Source of the DNA: Bordetella parapertussis
Lineage (GTDB): Bacteria > Pseudomonadota > Gammaproteobacteria > Burkholderiales > Burkholderiaceae_C
Assembly (NCBI GenBank): GCA_945870575.1
Contig: CAMBSK010000006.1
Coordinates: forward strand, 1-64,000
Length of the DNA: 64,000 nucleotides
Reading direction: 5' to 3'
Below are positions 8,443 to 19,642 of this stretch, in pieces; within the stretch, counting starts at the first letter, position 1, and each line of letters begins with the position of its first letter. The position numbers and the translations under genes were made by a program. The notes beneath the pieces are model-generated. The model was given only the letters and a program-made list of their open reading frames with translations. It had not been told where the DNA came from and made no database searches.

Positions 8443-8987
8443 AAGTACTGGGCATAGACCCGGGCTTGCAAACCACCGGTTTCGGCGTGGTCGATTTCAC
8501 TGGCGGTCAACTCAGTTATGTGGCCAGCGGCACCATCAGCACCACACACTTACCGCGTGCAGATATCCCGGCCCGCATAGGCGTGCTGTTTGACGGTATC
8601 AGCGAAGTCGCGCAACGCTACCAGCCGGACTGCGCGGCGCTAGAGATTGTATTTGTCAACGTGAATCCGCAAGCCACGCTGCTGCTGGGTCAGGCCCGTG
8701 GCGCCTGTCTGGCGGCACTGGTTCATCAACAATTGAGCGTGGCCGAATACACCGCTTTGCAAATGAAAAAGGCCATTGCCGGTCATGGCAAAGCCGCCAA
8801 GGCTCAGGTGCAGGAAATGGTCAAGCGTTTATTGAATCTACCCGGGTTGCCCGGGTCGGATGCGGCCGACGCACTCGGCCTGGCCATCACCCATGCGCAT
8901 GCGGCGCGCAGCATGGCGTTGATGCAAGACGCCGGTATGGGTCGCGCCAAATCCAGTGGCATGTTGCGCGGCGGGCGTGGCGGTTAG
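8439..8987 (+). CDS. ruvC: Holliday junction endonuclease RuvC
   Basis: Dimeric resolvase that cuts Holliday junctions in recombination repair together with RuvAB. Its 182 residues carry the four acidic catalytic positions: Asp7 (GIDPG), Glu69 (ALEIVFVN), and Asp141 and Asp144 ([16 protein letters not shown]). The [16 protein letters not shown] segment is also diagnostic. The start is GTG at 8439 within a GTGA overlap with mtgA. ruvA and ruvB are not in the window, so ruvC is separated from its usual partners. The last 20 residues are Gly/Arg-rich. Confidence 0.95.
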   Translation: MKVLGIDPGLQTTGFGVVDFTGGQLSYVASGTISTTHLPRADIPARIGVLFDGISEVAQRYQPDCAALEIVFVNVNPQATLLLGQARGACLAALVHQQLSVAEYTALQMKKAIAGHGKAAKAQVQEMVKRLLNLPGLPGSDAADALGLAITHAHAARSMALMQDAGMGRAKSSGMLRGGRGG

Positions 8988-9027
8988 GCTTGGCTGTTAA
9001 ATCAGTTGCTTCAATATTCGCAAGGGT

Positions 9028-9951
9028 TTACCAAGCAGGCGCTAATTGCGCTAAACCTTTGGGCGCAAGCTTCTCATCATCGAAAGTAACCAGTTCGTAG
9101 GCATCGGGGCGGCTGAGCAATTCGCGCAGCAGCCGGTTGTTCATGGCGTGGCCAGAGCGGAATGCACGGTAATGCGCCAGCAGCGGCTTGCCCAGCAAAT
9201 ACAAATCGCCCATGGCGTCTAGGATTTTGTGTTTGACAAACTCGTCGTCGTAGCGCAAACCGTCGCTGTTGAGCACTTTGTAATCGTCCATGACGATGGC
9301 GTTGTCCAGACCGCCGCCCAGCGCTAGGCCGTTAGCGCGCAAATGTTCCACGTCGCGGGTGAAGCCGAAAGTGCGGGCGCGCGCAATATCGCGACCGTAA
9401 TGTCCAGTGTCCATGTCAAACGTGACTTCCTGGCCGGTGGAATCTACCGCCGGGTGTTTGAAATCAATTTCAAAACTCAGCTTGAACCCCTGATGGGGAT
9501 ACAGACCCGCCCATTTTTCCTTATCACCCTCGCCTTCGCGCACCACCACCTCTTTGAGGATTCGCACAAAACGCTTGGGCGCGTTTTGCAAAGCAATGCC
9601 TGCGCTTTGCAACAAAAACACAAAGGAGGAGGAAGAGCCGTCAAGAATTGGAACCTCTTCGGCCGATATGTCTATGTACAAATTATCTAGACCGAGTCCG
9701 CTGCACGCAGACATGAGATGCTCGACCGTGTGCACCTTGGTGCCGTGGGCTTCAATGGTGGAAGCCATGCGCGTATCGGTGACGGCCAGCGCGCCCACAG
9801 GTATGTCCACCGGTTGAGCCAGATCGACCCGTCGAAACACGATGCCGGTGTCGGGCCCGGCGGGACGCAGTGTCAATTCGACACGCTGCCCGCTGTGCAA
9901 ACCGACACCGACCGCGCGGGTCAGGGTTTGAAGCGTTCTTTGTTTCAGCAC
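9028..9951 (-). CDS. lpxC: UDP-3-O-acyl-N-acetylglucosamine deacetylase LpxC
   Basis: Zinc amidase catalysing the committed step of lipid A synthesis in the cytoplasm. The 307-residue length is standard. Visible motifs are [18 protein letters not shown] at the N-terminus, [11 protein letters not shown] with zinc ligand His78, ARTFGF, the second zinc cluster [14 protein letters not shown] and the catalytic-His segment GHAMNNRLL. It is the last gene of the dcw cluster, nine bases after ftsZ, the classical position. It converges on ruvC with only 40 bases between them and no clear terminator. Confidence 0.97.
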   Translation of the reverse strand: MLKQRTLQTLTRAVGVGLHSGQRVELTLRPAGPDTGIVFRRVDLAQPVDIPVGALAVTDTRMASTIEAHGTKVHTVEHLMSACSGLGLDNLYIDISAEEVPILDGSSSSFVFLLQSAGIALQNAPKRFVRILKEVVVREGEGDKEKWAGLYPHQGFKLSFEIDFKHPAVDSTGQEVTFDMDTGHYGRDIARARTFGFTRDVEHLRANGLALGGGLDNAIVMDDYKVLNSDGLRYDDEFVKHKILDAMGDLYLLGKPLLAHYRAFRSGHAMNNRLLRELLSRPDAYELVTFDDEKLAPKGLAQLAPAW

Positions 9952-9960
9952 AGATTGATT

Positions 9961-11202
9961 TTAGTCAGCCTGTTTACGCAGAAACGCCGGTATCTCGTAA
10001 TTGTCCATGCCGCCTGAAGATAAGGCGTCCACTTTGGCAGCCGCCTGGGTGCGGTTGGTGCGCCAGACGCTGGGCACATTTACATTGGCCATATCGCTGC
10101 CGGACATGCCAGGGCGGCTCATGCCGGCGTCCGGTGCGGTGGCAGTCGCCGCTTGCACGGCCATGGGCTCGGTGGTCTGGGAGTAAGCCACGTTGTCGGT
10201 GCCGGTGCGAATCACCGACAAAGGCGGTGCGACGCGCCGACCCGCCTGAGCCAATCCGGTAGCCACCACGGTCACGCGGATCTGCTCACACAGGGTTTCG
10301 TCATAAGCGGTACCGTAAATCACATGCGCTTCTGGGGAAGCAAACGCGCGTATGGTGTTCATGGCTTCGCGCGACTCGGACAATTTCAAAGCGCCTTTGG
10401 CCGCAGTGATCAACACCAGCACGCCTTTGGCGCCGGTCATGTCCACGCCTTCAAGCAACGGGCAGGCCACGGCTTGTTCGGCGGCAATTCGAGCGCGATC
10501 CGGACCGCTGGCGGTGGCCGTGCCCATCATGGCCTTGCCTTGCTCGCTCATCACGGTGCGCACGTCTTCAAAGTCGACGTTCACCAAGGCTTCGACATTG
10601 ATGATCTCAGCAATACCGCCGACCGAGTTTTTCAATACATCGTTGGCAAATGAAAACGCCTGATCCTGGCTGACATCGTCGCCTAGCACTTCCAGCAGTT
10701 TCTCGTTCAACACCACGATCAGCGAATCCACATTGGCTTCGAGTTCAGCCAGCCCGGCCTCGGCATTGGTCATGCGACGACCGCCTTCCCAGTCGAAAGG
10801 CTTGGTTACCACACCTACGGTGAGAATGCCCATTTCACGTGCAATGCGAGCCACCACCGGGGCGGCACCGGTGCCGGTGCCGCCGCCCATGCCGGCGGTG
10901 ATGAATACCATGTTCGCGCCTTGCAGCACTTCACGGATGCTGTCTACCGCAGCTTCGGCTGCTGCCTGGCCGCGCTCTGGCTTGCTGCCTGCGCCCAGGC
11001 CACTGTCGCCCAATTGAATAACGCGGTTGGCGGAGCTGACCCGCAGGGCTTGCGCGTCGGTGTTGGCGCAAATGAATTCCACGCCGCGCACACCGCTTGT
11101 GATCATGTGCTCGACTGCGTTACCGCCGCCGCCGCCCACACCAATGACACGGATTTGTGTCTCAGGGTTGAATTCGCTGTGTTCAATCATTTCTATCTTC
11201 AT
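9961..11202 (-). CDS. ftsZ: Cell division GTPase FtsZ
   Basis: Tubulin-like GTPase forming the cytokinetic ring. The start is taken at ATG 11202 (MKIEMIEHSEF), with GGAGAGA five bases upstream; an in-frame ATG at 11346 would add 48 non-conserved residues. The product is 413 aa. Motifs: GVGGGGGNAVEHM, NTDAQAL, AGMGGGTGTGAAPV (GTP-binding tubulin signature), NEKLL and FANDVL. A variable linker follows, then the conserved C-terminal peptide EIPAFLRKQAD that binds FtsA and ZipA. The 165-base gap to ftsA is the largest in the dcw cluster after the mraZ leader and could hold an ftsZ promoter. Confidence 0.97.
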   Translation of the reverse strand: MKIEMIEHSEFNPETQIRVIGVGGGGGNAVEHMITSGVRGVEFICANTDAQALRVSSANRVIQLGDSGLGAGSKPERGQAAAEAAVDSIREVLQGANMVFITAGMGGGTGTGAAPVVARIAREMGILTVGVVTKPFDWEGGRRMTNAEAGLAELEANVDSLIVVLNEKLLEVLGDDVSQDQAFSFANDVLKNSVGGIAEIINVEALVNVDFEDVRTVMSEQGKAMMGTATASGPDRARIAAEQAVACPLLEGVDMTGAKGVLVLITAAKGALKLSESREAMNTIRAFASPEAHVIYGTAYDETLCEQIRVTVVATGLAQAGRRVAPPLSVIRTGTDNVAYSQTTEPMAVQAATATAPDAGMSRPGMSGSDMANVNVPSVWRTNRTQAAAKVDALSSGGMDNYEIPAFLRKQAD

Positions 11203-11367
11203 GTATCTCTCCGAATGTGTTGTGCAGTTGCCTTGAATGAATGTTTGATGTAATGCTTTTCTTTGTTCAACTGGGCGGCGCTCCCCGGGTGCAAGGGCGC
11301 CATCGCCGGCTTTTAAAGCGGTGCAGGGTGTCAACTGCTGAGGCATGAAAAGTCAAGGTATGCATGG

Positions 11368-12597
11368 TCAGAAGTTCCCCACAAACCAGTCTTTGACCCG
11401 CCCCATGGCGGTCTTGACCGAACCGTTTTTCTGCGCCACGCGAAAACCGCGCAGTCGCGCCATGCGCGCTTCCTCGAGCAAGCCCATGACAGTGGCGGCA
11501 CGCGGGTGCGACACCATGTCCGACAGCGCACTGCTGTAACGCGGTACGCCACGGCGCACCGCCTTCAAAAAAATGTCTTCGCCGAGTTCAATCATGCCCG
11601 GCATCATGGCGCTGCCGCCAGTCAACACAATGCCGGAGGACAGCACTTCCTCGAAGCCCGACTCGCGCAAAACCTGCTGTACCAATGCATAAATTTCTTC
11701 GACACGCGGCTCGATCACACCGGCCAGTGCCTGGCGGCTGAGCATGCGCGGACCACGGTCGCCCAGACCCGGCACTTCAACCTGCACATTCGGATCGGCG
11801 AGTAACTGCTTGGCAAAACCGGACTCCACTTTGATTTCTTCAGCGTCCTTGGTCGGGGTGCGCAGCGCCATGGCGATGTCGCTGGTGATCAAGTCACCGG
11901 CAATAGGAATCACCGCCGTGTGGCGTATGGCACCTCCCGTGAAGATGGCCACATCGGTGCTGCCTGCGCCTATGTCAACCAGGGCCACGCCGAGTTCTTT
12001 TTCATCTGCGGTCAACACGGAATAACTGGAAGCCAGCGGATTGAGCATCAATTGCTCTACATCCAGGCCGCATCGGCGCACACATTTGATGATGTTTTCC
12101 GCCGCGCTTTGCGCACCGGTGACGATGTGTATCTTGGCCTCCAGCCGTATGCCGCTCATGCCGATAGGCTCTTTCACATCCTGGCCATCGATGATGAATT
12201 CCTGCGGTTCGACCAGTAACAAACGCTGGTCATTAGATATGTTCACGGCCTTGGCAGTTTCAACCACTCTTGCCACATCGGCGGCGGTGACTTCGCGGTC
12301 TTTGACCGCCACCATGCCGTGCGAATTCATGCCTCTGATGTGGCTGCCGGTGATGCCGGTATAGACCCGGGTGATCTTGCAGTCGGCCATCAATTCGGCT
12401 TCCTTCAAAGCCATTTGTATGCTTTGCACCGTCGCGTCTATGTTGACCACCACTCCGCGCTTGAGGCCGGTGCTGGGTGCAATGCCAAAGCCCGCCAGTT
12501 TGAGCTCGGCGCCAGGCAACACCTCGGCCACCACCACCATCACTTTGCTGGTGCCGATGTCCAGGCCTACGACCAGGTCTTTGTATTCTTTTGCCAT
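11368..12597 (-). CDS. ftsA: Cell division protein FtsA
   Basis: Actin-like ATPase that tethers FtsZ to the membrane and recruits late divisome proteins. It has 409 residues, with an N-terminal phosphate loop (VVGLDIGTSKVMVVVAE), the 1C domain region, LVDIGAGSTDVAIFTGG (second phosphate motif) and GIVLTGGSAMMPGM (adenosine motif). The C-terminus (VKTAMGRVKDWFVGNF) is an amphipathic membrane-targeting helix. It lies 16 bases after ftsQ. Confidence 0.96.
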   Translation of the reverse strand: MAKEYKDLVVGLDIGTSKVMVVVAEVLPGAELKLAGFGIAPSTGLKRGVVVNIDATVQSIQMALKEAELMADCKITRVYTGITGSHIRGMNSHGMVAVKDREVTAADVARVVETAKAVNISNDQRLLLVEPQEFIIDGQDVKEPIGMSGIRLEAKIHIVTGAQSAAENIIKCVRRCGLDVEQLMLNPLASSYSVLTADEKELGVALVDIGAGSTDVAIFTGGAIRHTAVIPIAGDLITSDIAMALRTPTKDAEEIKVESGFAKQLLADPNVQVEVPGLGDRGPRMLSRQALAGVIEPRVEEIYALVQQVLRESGFEEVLSSGIVLTGGSAMMPGMIELGEDIFLKAVRRGVPRYSSALSDMVSHPRAATVMGLLEEARMARLRGFRVAQKNGSVKTAMGRVKDWFVGNF

Positions 12598-12613
12598 GCC
12601 AACCTCTTTGTGC

Positions 12614-13426
12614 TTACCTTATTGCCGTTGTATCCAATGTGCTGACACCGCGTAAACGCAGTGCATAGCCGTTCACATGCCGCAAATCCGCCGACTCCAG
12701 CGCCTGTGTCTGTCTGCCGTAACGCTGGCTGACTTGTGCCAGTGTTTGCGTCAGACGATTGACACGCGCCATCACTTCCTCTTGAGAGCCGCGTCCGAGT
12801 TCTATGCGAGCCCCGTTTTTGAATTGAGCGCGCCAACTGCCGCGGCCGGTCAATTCCAAACCATCGATGTTCAATTCCAATTGACTGAACACCGGGCCCA
12901 AGGTGAGAAACATCTGCCAAACTTTGGCGGACTCGCTGTCGGGTCCGGACAAATGCGGCAGGTTTTCGTTGTCGAGTTCACCGAAGTTGGCGCTGAACAC
13001 TTCGCCTTGGGTATTGAGCAGACGTGAATCTGCTTCTGCGCCCCAATAAGCCACCGGTTCGTGTTCATCAATGTCCACCCGCAAACGGTCAGGAAACTCG
13101 CGCCGCACAGTGGCCTGACGCACCCAAGGCACGTTTTCAAAAGTAGCGCGCGCCTTGCCCAAATCCACAGTGAAGAAACTGCCTTGCAAACGCGGAACCA
13201 CATTGGCCCGCAGCGTGACTTCGTTGTTGTGCCGGATGTCACCGTGCACGCTGATGCCGGTAATGGCAAACGCCGGATGCCGCACCGCCCACCATAGCAA
13301 CATCACCACACACAGCACTGCGACGGCAGTGAACATCAAGGCACTGGTGATGTTCATCAAACGCACATCCAGCGCGAGCTCAGGTCTGGTGTCGGTGCGT
13401 ATGTGCATGGCGTCGCGTGCTTTCAT
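12614..13426 (-). CDS. ftsQ: Cell division protein FtsQ
   Basis: Bitopic divisome protein that bridges early and late division proteins with FtsB/FtsL. The start is taken at ATG 13426, which overlaps the ddlB stop (ATGA); a longer in-frame start at 13483 lies inside ddlB. The 270-aa product has a short cytoplasmic tail, one membrane segment at about residues 25-48 and a POTRA domain ([20 protein letters not shown]). The FtsQ core follows ([29 protein letters not shown]). Confidence 0.94.
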   Translation of the reverse strand: MKARDAMHIRTDTRPELALDVRLMNITSALMFTAVAVLCVVMLLWWAVRHPAFAITGISVHGDIRHNNEVTLRANVVPRLQGSFFTVDLGKARATFENVPWVRQATVRREFPDRLRVDIDEHEPVAYWGAEADSRLLNTQGEVFSANFGELDNENLPHLSGPDSESAKVWQMFLTLGPVFSQLELNIDGLELTGRGSWRAQFKNGARIELGRGSQEEVMARVNRLTQTLAQVSQRYGRQTQALESADLRHVNGYALRLRGVSTLDTTAIR

Positions 13427-14397
13427 GACTGGCGCACCCCCATGGGTGTATCCAAGCGCGCAGTGCTCAGGATGTGCAGGCATAAATCGGCATAAGACAC
13501 GTCGGCGGCCTTGGCCGACATGGGTACTAGCGAGTGACCAGTCATGCCCGGGCTGGTGTTCATCTCCAGCAAAAAGGCTTTACGGTCGCTGGCACGGATC
13601 ATCACATCGGCACGGCCCCAGCCCCTGCAACCCAAGGCTCGGTACGCCGCCACACTCATGACCTGAATCGCTTGTTCTTCTGCCGGCGGCAAACCGCTGG
13701 GGCAGTGGTACTTCACTTCATCTGTGAAGTATTTGTTTTGGTAGTCATAAGCCCCGGCTGGTGCGGCGATACGCACCACCGGCAAGGCTTTGGTATTGTC
13801 ACCTTCACCGAGTAACGGACAAGTAACTTCTTCTCCTTGAATAAATGCTTCGCACAACAAGTCCGGGTCGTAGCCGGTGGCCAGCGTCACAGCCGCTTGC
13901 AGTTGATCCGCTTGCATGACTTTACTCACGCCGATGGACGAACCTTCATGCGGCGGTTTGACGATCAACGGCAAGCCAAGTTGCTCAGGTATGGCGTCCA
14001 ACGCTTGTGCGGTTTGTTGTGACGGTGTCAGCCACACCGACTCAGGTGTGGACAAACCTTCGGCCACCCAAATGCGTTTGGTCATGTGCTTGTCCATGGC
14101 AATGGCAGACGCCATCACGCCGGAGCCGGTGTAGGGAATGCCCATCAATTCCAAAGCGCCTTGTACGGTGCCGTCCTCGCCGTGCCGGCCATGTAAGGCA
14201 ATGAACACATGGGTGAAGTGCTGATCGCGCAAAATTAATAAAGGCTGCTCTGCCGGATCAAAAGCGTGCGCATTCACACCCAGCGACTGCAACGCTTCAA
14301 GCACGCCTTTGCCGGACATCAACGAGACCTCGCGTTCGGCCGAATGACCGCCCATGAGCACAGCCACTTTGGCACTGTGTTTGTCAAACGTCGTCAT
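13423..14397 (-). CDS. ddlB: D-alanine--D-alanine ligase
   Basis: ATP-grasp ligase making the D-Ala-D-Ala dipeptide for MurF. Its 324 residues match Ddl[18 protein letters not shown] at the N-terminus, [25 protein letters not shown], the ATP-lid region [15 protein letters not shown], and the catalytic RADVMIRA plus [16 protein letters not shown]. It overlaps both murC and ftsQ by ATGA junctions. Confidence 0.97.
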   Translation of the reverse strand: MTTFDKHSAKVAVLMGGHSAEREVSLMSGKGVLEALQSLGVNAHAFDPAEQPLLILRDQHFTHVFIALHGRHGEDGTVQGALELMGIPYTGSGVMASAIAMDKHMTKRIWVAEGLSTPESVWLTPSQQTAQALDAIPEQLGLPLIVKPPHEGSSIGVSKVMQADQLQAAVTLATGYDPDLLCEAFIQGEEVTCPLLGEGDNTKALPVVRIAAPAGAYDYQNKYFTDEVKYHCPSGLPPAEEQAIQVMSVAAYRALGCRGWGRADVMIRASDRKAFLLEMNTSPGMTGHSLVPMSAKAADVSYADLCLHILSTARLDTPMGVRQS

Positions 14398-15824
14398 GAC
14401 TTCACCACCTTGAGCACAGGTTTATCGGTGCTGTTTGCGTTTTGCAAGCGCACCGGCAATTGACCGATGGAGCCGGCACCCATGCACATCACCACATCGC
14501 CGTCATGCGCTTGCTGACGCACCAGTTCTTCCAATTGAGTCAGGTCCTGCGCAAACACCAGTTCATGCTGCCCGGCCACGCGCAGCGCATGCGCCAAAGC
14601 GCGACCGTCAGCGGCTGCAATCGGCGTTTCACCGGCGGCATACACCTCGGTCAACCAGACCACATCGGCGAGTCGCAGCACTTGCACAAAATCTTCAAAA
14701 CAGTCGCGCGTGCGTGTATAACGGTGCGGCTGAAAGGCCAGCACCAAACGGCGCCCGGGAAAAGCTCCACGCGCGGCCTCCAGCGTGGCGGCCAATTCCA
14801 CCGGATGGTGTCCGTAGTCTTCGACTAATGTGTAATGACCGCCGCCCTTGGCAGCGCATAAACCGTGGTTCTGGAAACGCCTGCCCACGCCTTTGAATCC
14901 AGCCAATGCCTGCACCACGGCTGTATCCGGAATATTCAACTCCACTGCAATCGAAATGGCGGCCAAGGCGTTGCGCACGTTGTGCAAGCCGGGGAGGTTA
15001 AGGTCAATCTGCATATCCGGCAAGGTGATGCCGTTGCTGCGAGTCACGCGAAACTGCATGCGCGAACCAATAGCTTTGACATCGTGCGCCCTGACCTGCG
15101 CACGATCAGACAAACCGTAGCTGGTGATGGGGCGCGACACTTCGGGAAATATGCTTTGCAACACCGGGTCGTCAGCACACAGCACCGCGGCGCCGTAAAA
15201 CGGCATGCGGTGCAAAAACTCAATAAAAGCGTTTTTCAGTTTGCTGAAATCGTGTCCATAGGTTTCCATGTGGTCGGCGTCAATATTGGTGACCACCGAC
15301 ATGATCGGGTTCAAATTCAAAAATGATGCGTCCGATTCATCAGCCTCGACCACGATGTAATCGCCGGATCCCAGTTTGGCGTTGGCGCCCGCGCTAATGA
15401 GTCGCCCGCCGATGACGAAAGTCGGGTCCATGCCGGCTTGCGCCAGCACACTGGCGACCAGGCTGGTGGTGGTGGTTTTTCCATGCGTACCGGCGATGGC
15501 GATGCCTTGTTTCAAACGCATCAACTCGGCCAGCATGACGGCGCGCGGCACCACCGGTATGAGTTTGCTGTGCGCGGCGACGACTTCCGGGTTGTCTGCA
15601 TGCACCGCTGTTGAAGTGACCACGGCACTGGCGTCTGCAATGTGCATGGCATCGTGACCGACGCTGGTGCGTATGCCCATGGCTTGCAAGCGGCGCAGCA
15701 CTGGACCGTCAGCCATGTCCGAACCTGACACGGTATAGCCCAGGTTGTGCAAAATTTCGGCGATGCCGCTCATGCCCGAGCCGCCTATGCCGACGAAATG
15801 TACATGGCTGATGGCGTGCTTCAT
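14394..15824 (-). CDS. murC: UDP-N-acetylmuramate--L-alanine ligase
   Basis: Adds L-alanine to UDP-MurNAc in the cytoplasm. The 476-residue Mur ligase opens with [16 protein letters not shown], has the ATP loop [16 protein letters not shown] and DADHMETYG, and contains the C-terminal domain segment [18 protein letters not shown] with [21 protein letters not shown] overlaps with murG upstream and ddlB downstream indicate coupled translation. Confidence 0.97.
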   Translation of the reverse strand: MKHAISHVHFVGIGGSGMSGIAEILHNLGYTVSGSDMADGPVLRRLQAMGIRTSVGHDAMHIADASAVVTSTAVHADNPEVVAAHSKLIPVVPRAVMLAELMRLKQGIAIAGTHGKTTTTSLVASVLAQAGMDPTFVIGGRLISAGANAKLGSGDYIVVEADESDASFLNLNPIMSVVTNIDADHMETYGHDFSKLKNAFIEFLHRMPFYGAAVLCADDPVLQSIFPEVSRPITSYGLSDRAQVRAHDVKAIGSRMQFRVTRSNGITLPDMQIDLNLPGLHNVRNALAAISIAVELNIPDTAVVQALAGFKGVGRRFQNHGLCAAKGGGHYTLVEDYGHHPVELAATLEAARGAFPGRRLVLAFQPHRYTRTRDCFEDFVQVLRLADVVWLTEVYAAGETPIAAADGRALAHALRVAGQHELVFAQDLTQLEELVRQQAHDGDVVMCMGAGSIGQLPVRLQNANSTDKPVLKVVKS

Positions 15825-16888
15825 GCGGTTACCTCTTCGCAGGCTGTCACCACATCGTGTGCCGCACCGGTTTTGCGCAATGCATAAGCGTTGACCGCTG
15901 CTTGCAGCAATTGCCCGCGGTTGATGCTTTGTATAAATTCAGCCAAAGCTGTAGGTTTCAAATGACTTTGCGGCATCAACCAAGCCGCTTGTTGTGACAC
16001 CAGAAATTCTGCGTTCACTGTTTGATGGTCATCCACCGCGTGCGGAAACGGCACGAACAAAGCGGCTGCGCCCACGGCTGCAATTTCGCTCACAGTGCTG
16101 GCCCCGGCGCGACAAATCACCAAGTCAGCTTCGGCAAATGCAGACGCAGTATCGTCAATGAAAGCCAGCAACTCTGCTTGTACGCCTGCTTTTGAATAAT
16201 TGTCTTGTAAGTTATTCAGGTGTTTGACGCCGCCCTGATGAATCACTTGCGGTCGCTGTTCAACCGGTATCAACGCCAAGGCTTGCGGCACCACACTGTT
16301 CAAAGCCTGCGCACCCAGACTGCCACCGACCACCAGAACACGCAACACACCGCTGCGAGCTTCAAACCGTTGCGCGGGCGGCGCTTGCTCCAAAAACGCG
16401 CTGCGCATGGGGTTGCCCACCCATTGGGCTTTGGGCAGTACGCCAGGAAACGCGGACAAGACTTTGTCGGCGATCTGCGCCAGCACTTTGTTGGCAAGAC
16501 CAGCAACCGAGTTTTGTTCATGCAGCACCAGCGGCTTGCCGCACAGCACGCCCATCATGCCGCCGGGGAAACTGATGTAGCCGCCCATGCCTATCAACAC
16601 ATCAGGACGCAAACGCCGCACTACCCGCAGGCTTTGCCAGAAAGCTTGCAGTAAACGCACTGGCAACAAGGCCATGGTTACCAGGCCTTTGCCGCGCAGT
16701 CCGCCGAAACGCACAGCTTCTAACACAAAACCTTTGGCCGGCACCAGTTGGCTTTCCATGCTCGGTGCCGGGGCACCCAGCCAGTAAACGTTCCAACCGC
16801 GACTGCGCAACAAATCGGCCACAGCCAATCCCGGAAAAATATGCCCGCCGGTACCACCGGCCATGACCAATGCGGTGCGTGTCGTCAT
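15821..16888 (-). CDS. murG: UDP-GlcNAc--undecaprenyl-pyrophosphoryl-MurNAc-pentapeptide GlcNAc transferase
   Basis: GT28 enzyme converting lipid I to lipid II on the inner face of the cytoplasmic membrane. Its 355 residues include the glycine-rich loop [51 protein letters not shown] and [23 protein letters not shown] (split Rossmann donor site). ATGA overlaps join it to ftsW and murC. Confidence 0.97.
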   Translation of the reverse strand: MTTRTALVMAGGTGGHIFPGLAVADLLRSRGWNVYWLGAPAPSMESQLVPAKGFVLEAVRFGGLRGKGLVTMALLPVRLLQAFWQSLRVVRRLRPDVLIGMGGYISFPGGMMGVLCGKPLVLHEQNSVAGLANKVLAQIADKVLSAFPGVLPKAQWVGNPMRSAFLEQAPPAQRFEARSGVLRVLVVGGSLGAQALNSVVPQALALIPVEQRPQVIHQGGVKHLNNLQDNYSKAGVQAELLAFIDDTASAFAEADLVICRAGASTVSEIAAVGAAALFVPFPHAVDDHQTVNAEFLVSQQAAWLMPQSHLKPTALAEFIQSINRGQLLQAAVNAYALRKTGAAHDVVTACEEVTA

Positions 16889-18147
16889 ACACGGCCTCCG
16901 TGCATCAACAAACGGTTTTCATAGTCGACGCGCAACACAATAGCCAAGGCGATCAGGTTGAGCAAAATGGCTGAACCGCCGTAACTCATTAAAGGCAATG
17001 TCAAGCCTTTGGTCGGCAATGCGCCCAGGTTCACGCCCATGTTGATGAAGGCCTGAAAACCTATCCACACACCGACGCCTTGTGCAACCAGGCCGGAGAA
17101 CACGCGGTCCATGGCGATGGCTTGGCGGCCGATGAACATGATGCGCCGTGTCAACCACATGAACACCGCGATCACGGTGACCACGCCGACAAGTCCGAAT
17201 TCTTCACCCAGCACCGCCAGCAAAAAATCGGTGTGCGCTTCAGGCAGCCAATGCAATTTTTCTACGCTACCACCCAGACCGACGCCGAATATTTCTCCGC
17301 GCCCGATGGCAATCAATGAATGTGACAACTGGTAACCCTTGCCAAGTGCGTGTTCCGCGCCGAACGGGTCCAGGTAAGCAAAAATGCGTTCGCGCCGCCA
17401 AGGCGACAAAGCAATCATCAAGCCGAAGGCGATCAACAGAATGCCGGTGATCAACAAAAACATGCGGGCATTGACACCGCCTAAAAACAAAATACCCATG
17501 GCGATCACAGCAATCACCAGGAATGCGCCCATGTCGGGTTCAGCCAGCAGCAAAGAACCTACGATGGCAATCGCCACCCCCATCGGCGTCACCGCAGCAA
17601 AGAATTTTTCCTTTACATCCATTTTGCGCACCATGTAATTGGCGGCGTACAACAGCGTGCCGAGTTTGGCCAGCTCGGAAGGCTGAAAATTCAACAAGCC
17701 CAGACCGATCCAGCGGCGCGCACCGTTGACGCTTTTGCCGATGAACGGCAGCAACACGGCAATCAGCAAAACAATTGACACGATGAACACCCAGGGCGCG
17801 ACTTTTTCCCAGCGGTCCATGGACACCTGAAACACCAGCAAGGCAGCTACAAAACCAATGAATAACGACAGAGTGTGGCGCGCCAGAAACTGCGCCTGCC
17901 AGACGCTGCTGTCCTGGGCACCGTCATTCAATGCGATTGACGCCGAATACACCATCACCAGACCCCACAGCAACAGTCCGGTAATCGCCCAGATCAAGGC
18001 CTGATCAAAACCTTTGATACTGCCTGGCGCTGCGCCGGTGCGGGCAAATTCACGCCCGTGCACACGCACAGGCAATGCGTCCATGCCCTCTTTGGGCGGG
18101 TTACCGAACCAGCGGCCAATGCGATCGCTGAGGGTGATCTGGCTCAT
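16885..18147 (-). CDS. ftsW: Divisome SEDS glycosyltransferase FtsW
   Basis: Septal peptidoglycan polymerase partnering FtsI. The start is taken at ATG 18147 (MSQITLSDR), which overlaps the murD stop; the frame stays open upstream to 18240 inside murD. The 420-aa product has a cytoplasmic N-terminus of about 65 residues, then about ten membrane helices. SEDS motifs: [58 protein letters not shown] and [14 protein letters not shown]. Confidence 0.96.
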   Translation of the reverse strand: MSQITLSDRIGRWFGNPPKEGMDALPVRVHGREFARTGAAPGSIKGFDQALIWAITGLLLWGLVMVYSASIALNDGAQDSSVWQAQFLARHTLSLFIGFVAALLVFQVSMDRWEKVAPWVFIVSIVLLIAVLLPFIGKSVNGARRWIGLGLLNFQPSELAKLGTLLYAANYMVRKMDVKEKFFAAVTPMGVAIAIVGSLLLAEPDMGAFLVIAVIAMGILFLGGVNARMFLLITGILLIAFGLMIALSPWRRERIFAYLDPFGAEHALGKGYQLSHSLIAIGRGEIFGVGLGGSVEKLHWLPEAHTDFLLAVLGEEFGLVGVVTVIAVFMWLTRRIMFIGRQAIAMDRVFSGLVAQGVGVWIGFQAFINMGVNLGALPTKGLTLPLMSYGGSAILLNLIALAIVLRVDYENRLLMHGGRV

Positions 18148-19640
18148 GGCTGACCTTCCAGCATGGCCAACTGCTGCACCGCTTGCACAAAAGCTTGCGC
18201 CCTGGCGACATAGTTGTTGTACATGTCCAGACTGGCGCAAGCGGGCGACAATAGCACCGCATCCCCTGTGTGCGCCGCTTGCGTTGCCAGTTCGACGGCC
18301 TCTTCCATGTTCTTGGCGCGGTGCATGGCCAGCCCTTGGCTATGCAAAGTCTCAGCCAGTAACTCTGCATCCCGGCCTATCAATACCAATGCGCGGGCAT
18401 GGCGTTTGAGCGGGTCATCCAACGGACTGAAGTCCTGCCCCTTGCCGTCGCCGCCCAAAATGACGACCAGTTTGCGTTCAGCGCCCAGGCTGTTGACGGC
18501 GGCCACCGTGGCACCAACATTCGTCCCTTTGCTGTCGTCAAAATACTCGATGTCATTGAACACCGCCACTGAGGACATGCGGTGCGGCTCGCCGGTGTAT
18601 TCGCGCAAACCGTGCAGCATCTGCGCCAAACCGTTGCTGCAGGTGCCTGCCAGCGCCAACGCCGCCAGTGCATTCAAGGCGTTGTGTCGTCCGCGTATGC
18701 GCAGCGCATCGGCTGGCATCAAACGCTGAATTTGCAATTCCTCTTCCGCCACCCGGCCGCGCTTGCTGCCGTTGTCTTCAGCAGAATGTGCACGTACCAG
18801 CCAGGTCATGCCGTTGTCTGTTGACAAACCGAAATCGCCCGGCTGTTGCGGTAGATCTGCGCCGAAATGCAGGCGCGCACGCGGCACTTCTTTTTTTCGA
18901 CCGCTGTCTGCCGGCCACAAACCCATGACTGCCGCATCGTTGCGCGGTAGCACGCCAACTGCGTGTTGTCCGTAAATATGTGCCTTGGCTTTTCCGTAAG
19001 CGGCCATATCGCCGTGCCAGTCCAGGTGGTCTTGCGTCAGATTGAGCACGCAGGCGGCGGTGGCTTCAAAGTTGTCCACGCCGTCAAGTTGAAAACTCGA
19101 CAACTCCAACACCCAGACTTGCGGCAAATCGTCCAAGCGCTGCGTCAAGGTGTCGAGCAAGGTGGGACCGATATTGCCTGCCACTGCTACTTTCATGCCG
19201 GCCCGCTCGAGCAGCAATCCGGTGAGTCGTGTCACCGTGGTTTTGCCGTTGGTGCCGGTGATGGCCAGCACTTTGGGCTGGTAAGACGCTTCGCTGTTTT
19301 TCAAATGCTCAAGTGCTTGTGCAAACAATGTCAGCTCGGTCCCGCACCACAAACCCTTGGCCTGCGCGGCCTGCCAGACGCCTGCAACTTCAGTGGGTGA
19401 GAGGCCGGGGCTTTTGAACACAGCACGAATGTCATTGCCTTCAACCAGCGCTGCATCAAATGTTGAATGCACAAAATCAGCATGCAGTTTTTCTTCTTGC
19501 AACTTCTGCAAACTGGGCGGTGTCTCGCGCGTATCGACTACTGTGACGCGAGCGCCTTGCAACAAACACCAGCGCAGCATCGCCAACCCGGAGTCGCCCA
19601 GACCCAGGATGAGGATATGTTGGTCTTGCAACAGATTCAT
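18144..19640 (-). CDS. murD: UDP-N-acetylmuramoyl-L-alanine--D-glutamate ligase
   Basis: Adds D-glutamate to UDP-MurNAc-L-Ala. The start is taken at ATG 19640, two bases after the mraY stop, giving 498 aa; an in-frame ATG at 19679 lies inside mraY. Motifs: [81 protein letters not shown] and [14 protein letters not shown]. It is longer than the E. coli enzyme (about 438 aa); the extra residues fall mainly near residues 245-310, a Lys/Arg-rich insertion. Confidence 0.96.
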   Translation of the reverse strand: MNLLQDQHILILGLGDSGLAMLRWCLLQGARVTVVDTRETPPSLQKLQEEKLHADFVHSTFDAALVEGNDIRAVFKSPGLSPTEVAGVWQAAQAKGLWCGTELTLFAQALEHLKNSEASYQPKVLAITGTNGKTTVTRLTGLLLERAGMKVAVAGNIGPTLLDTLTQRLDDLPQVWVLELSSFQLDGVDNFEATAACVLNLTQDHLDWHGDMAAYGKAKAHIYGQHAVGVLPRNDAAVMGLWPADSGRKKEVPRARLHFGADLPQQPGDFGLSTDNGMTWLVRAHSAEDNGSKRGRVAEEELQIQRLMPADALRIRGRHNALNALAALALAGTCSNGLAQMLHGLREYTGEPHRMSSVAVFNDIEYFDDSKGTNVGATVAAVNSLGAERKLVVILGGDGKGQDFSPLDDPLKRHARALVLIGRDAELLAETLHSQGLAMHRAKNMEEAVELATQAAHTGDAVLLSPACASLDMYNNYVARAQAFVQAVQQLAMLEGQP

Positions 19641-19642
19641 GT

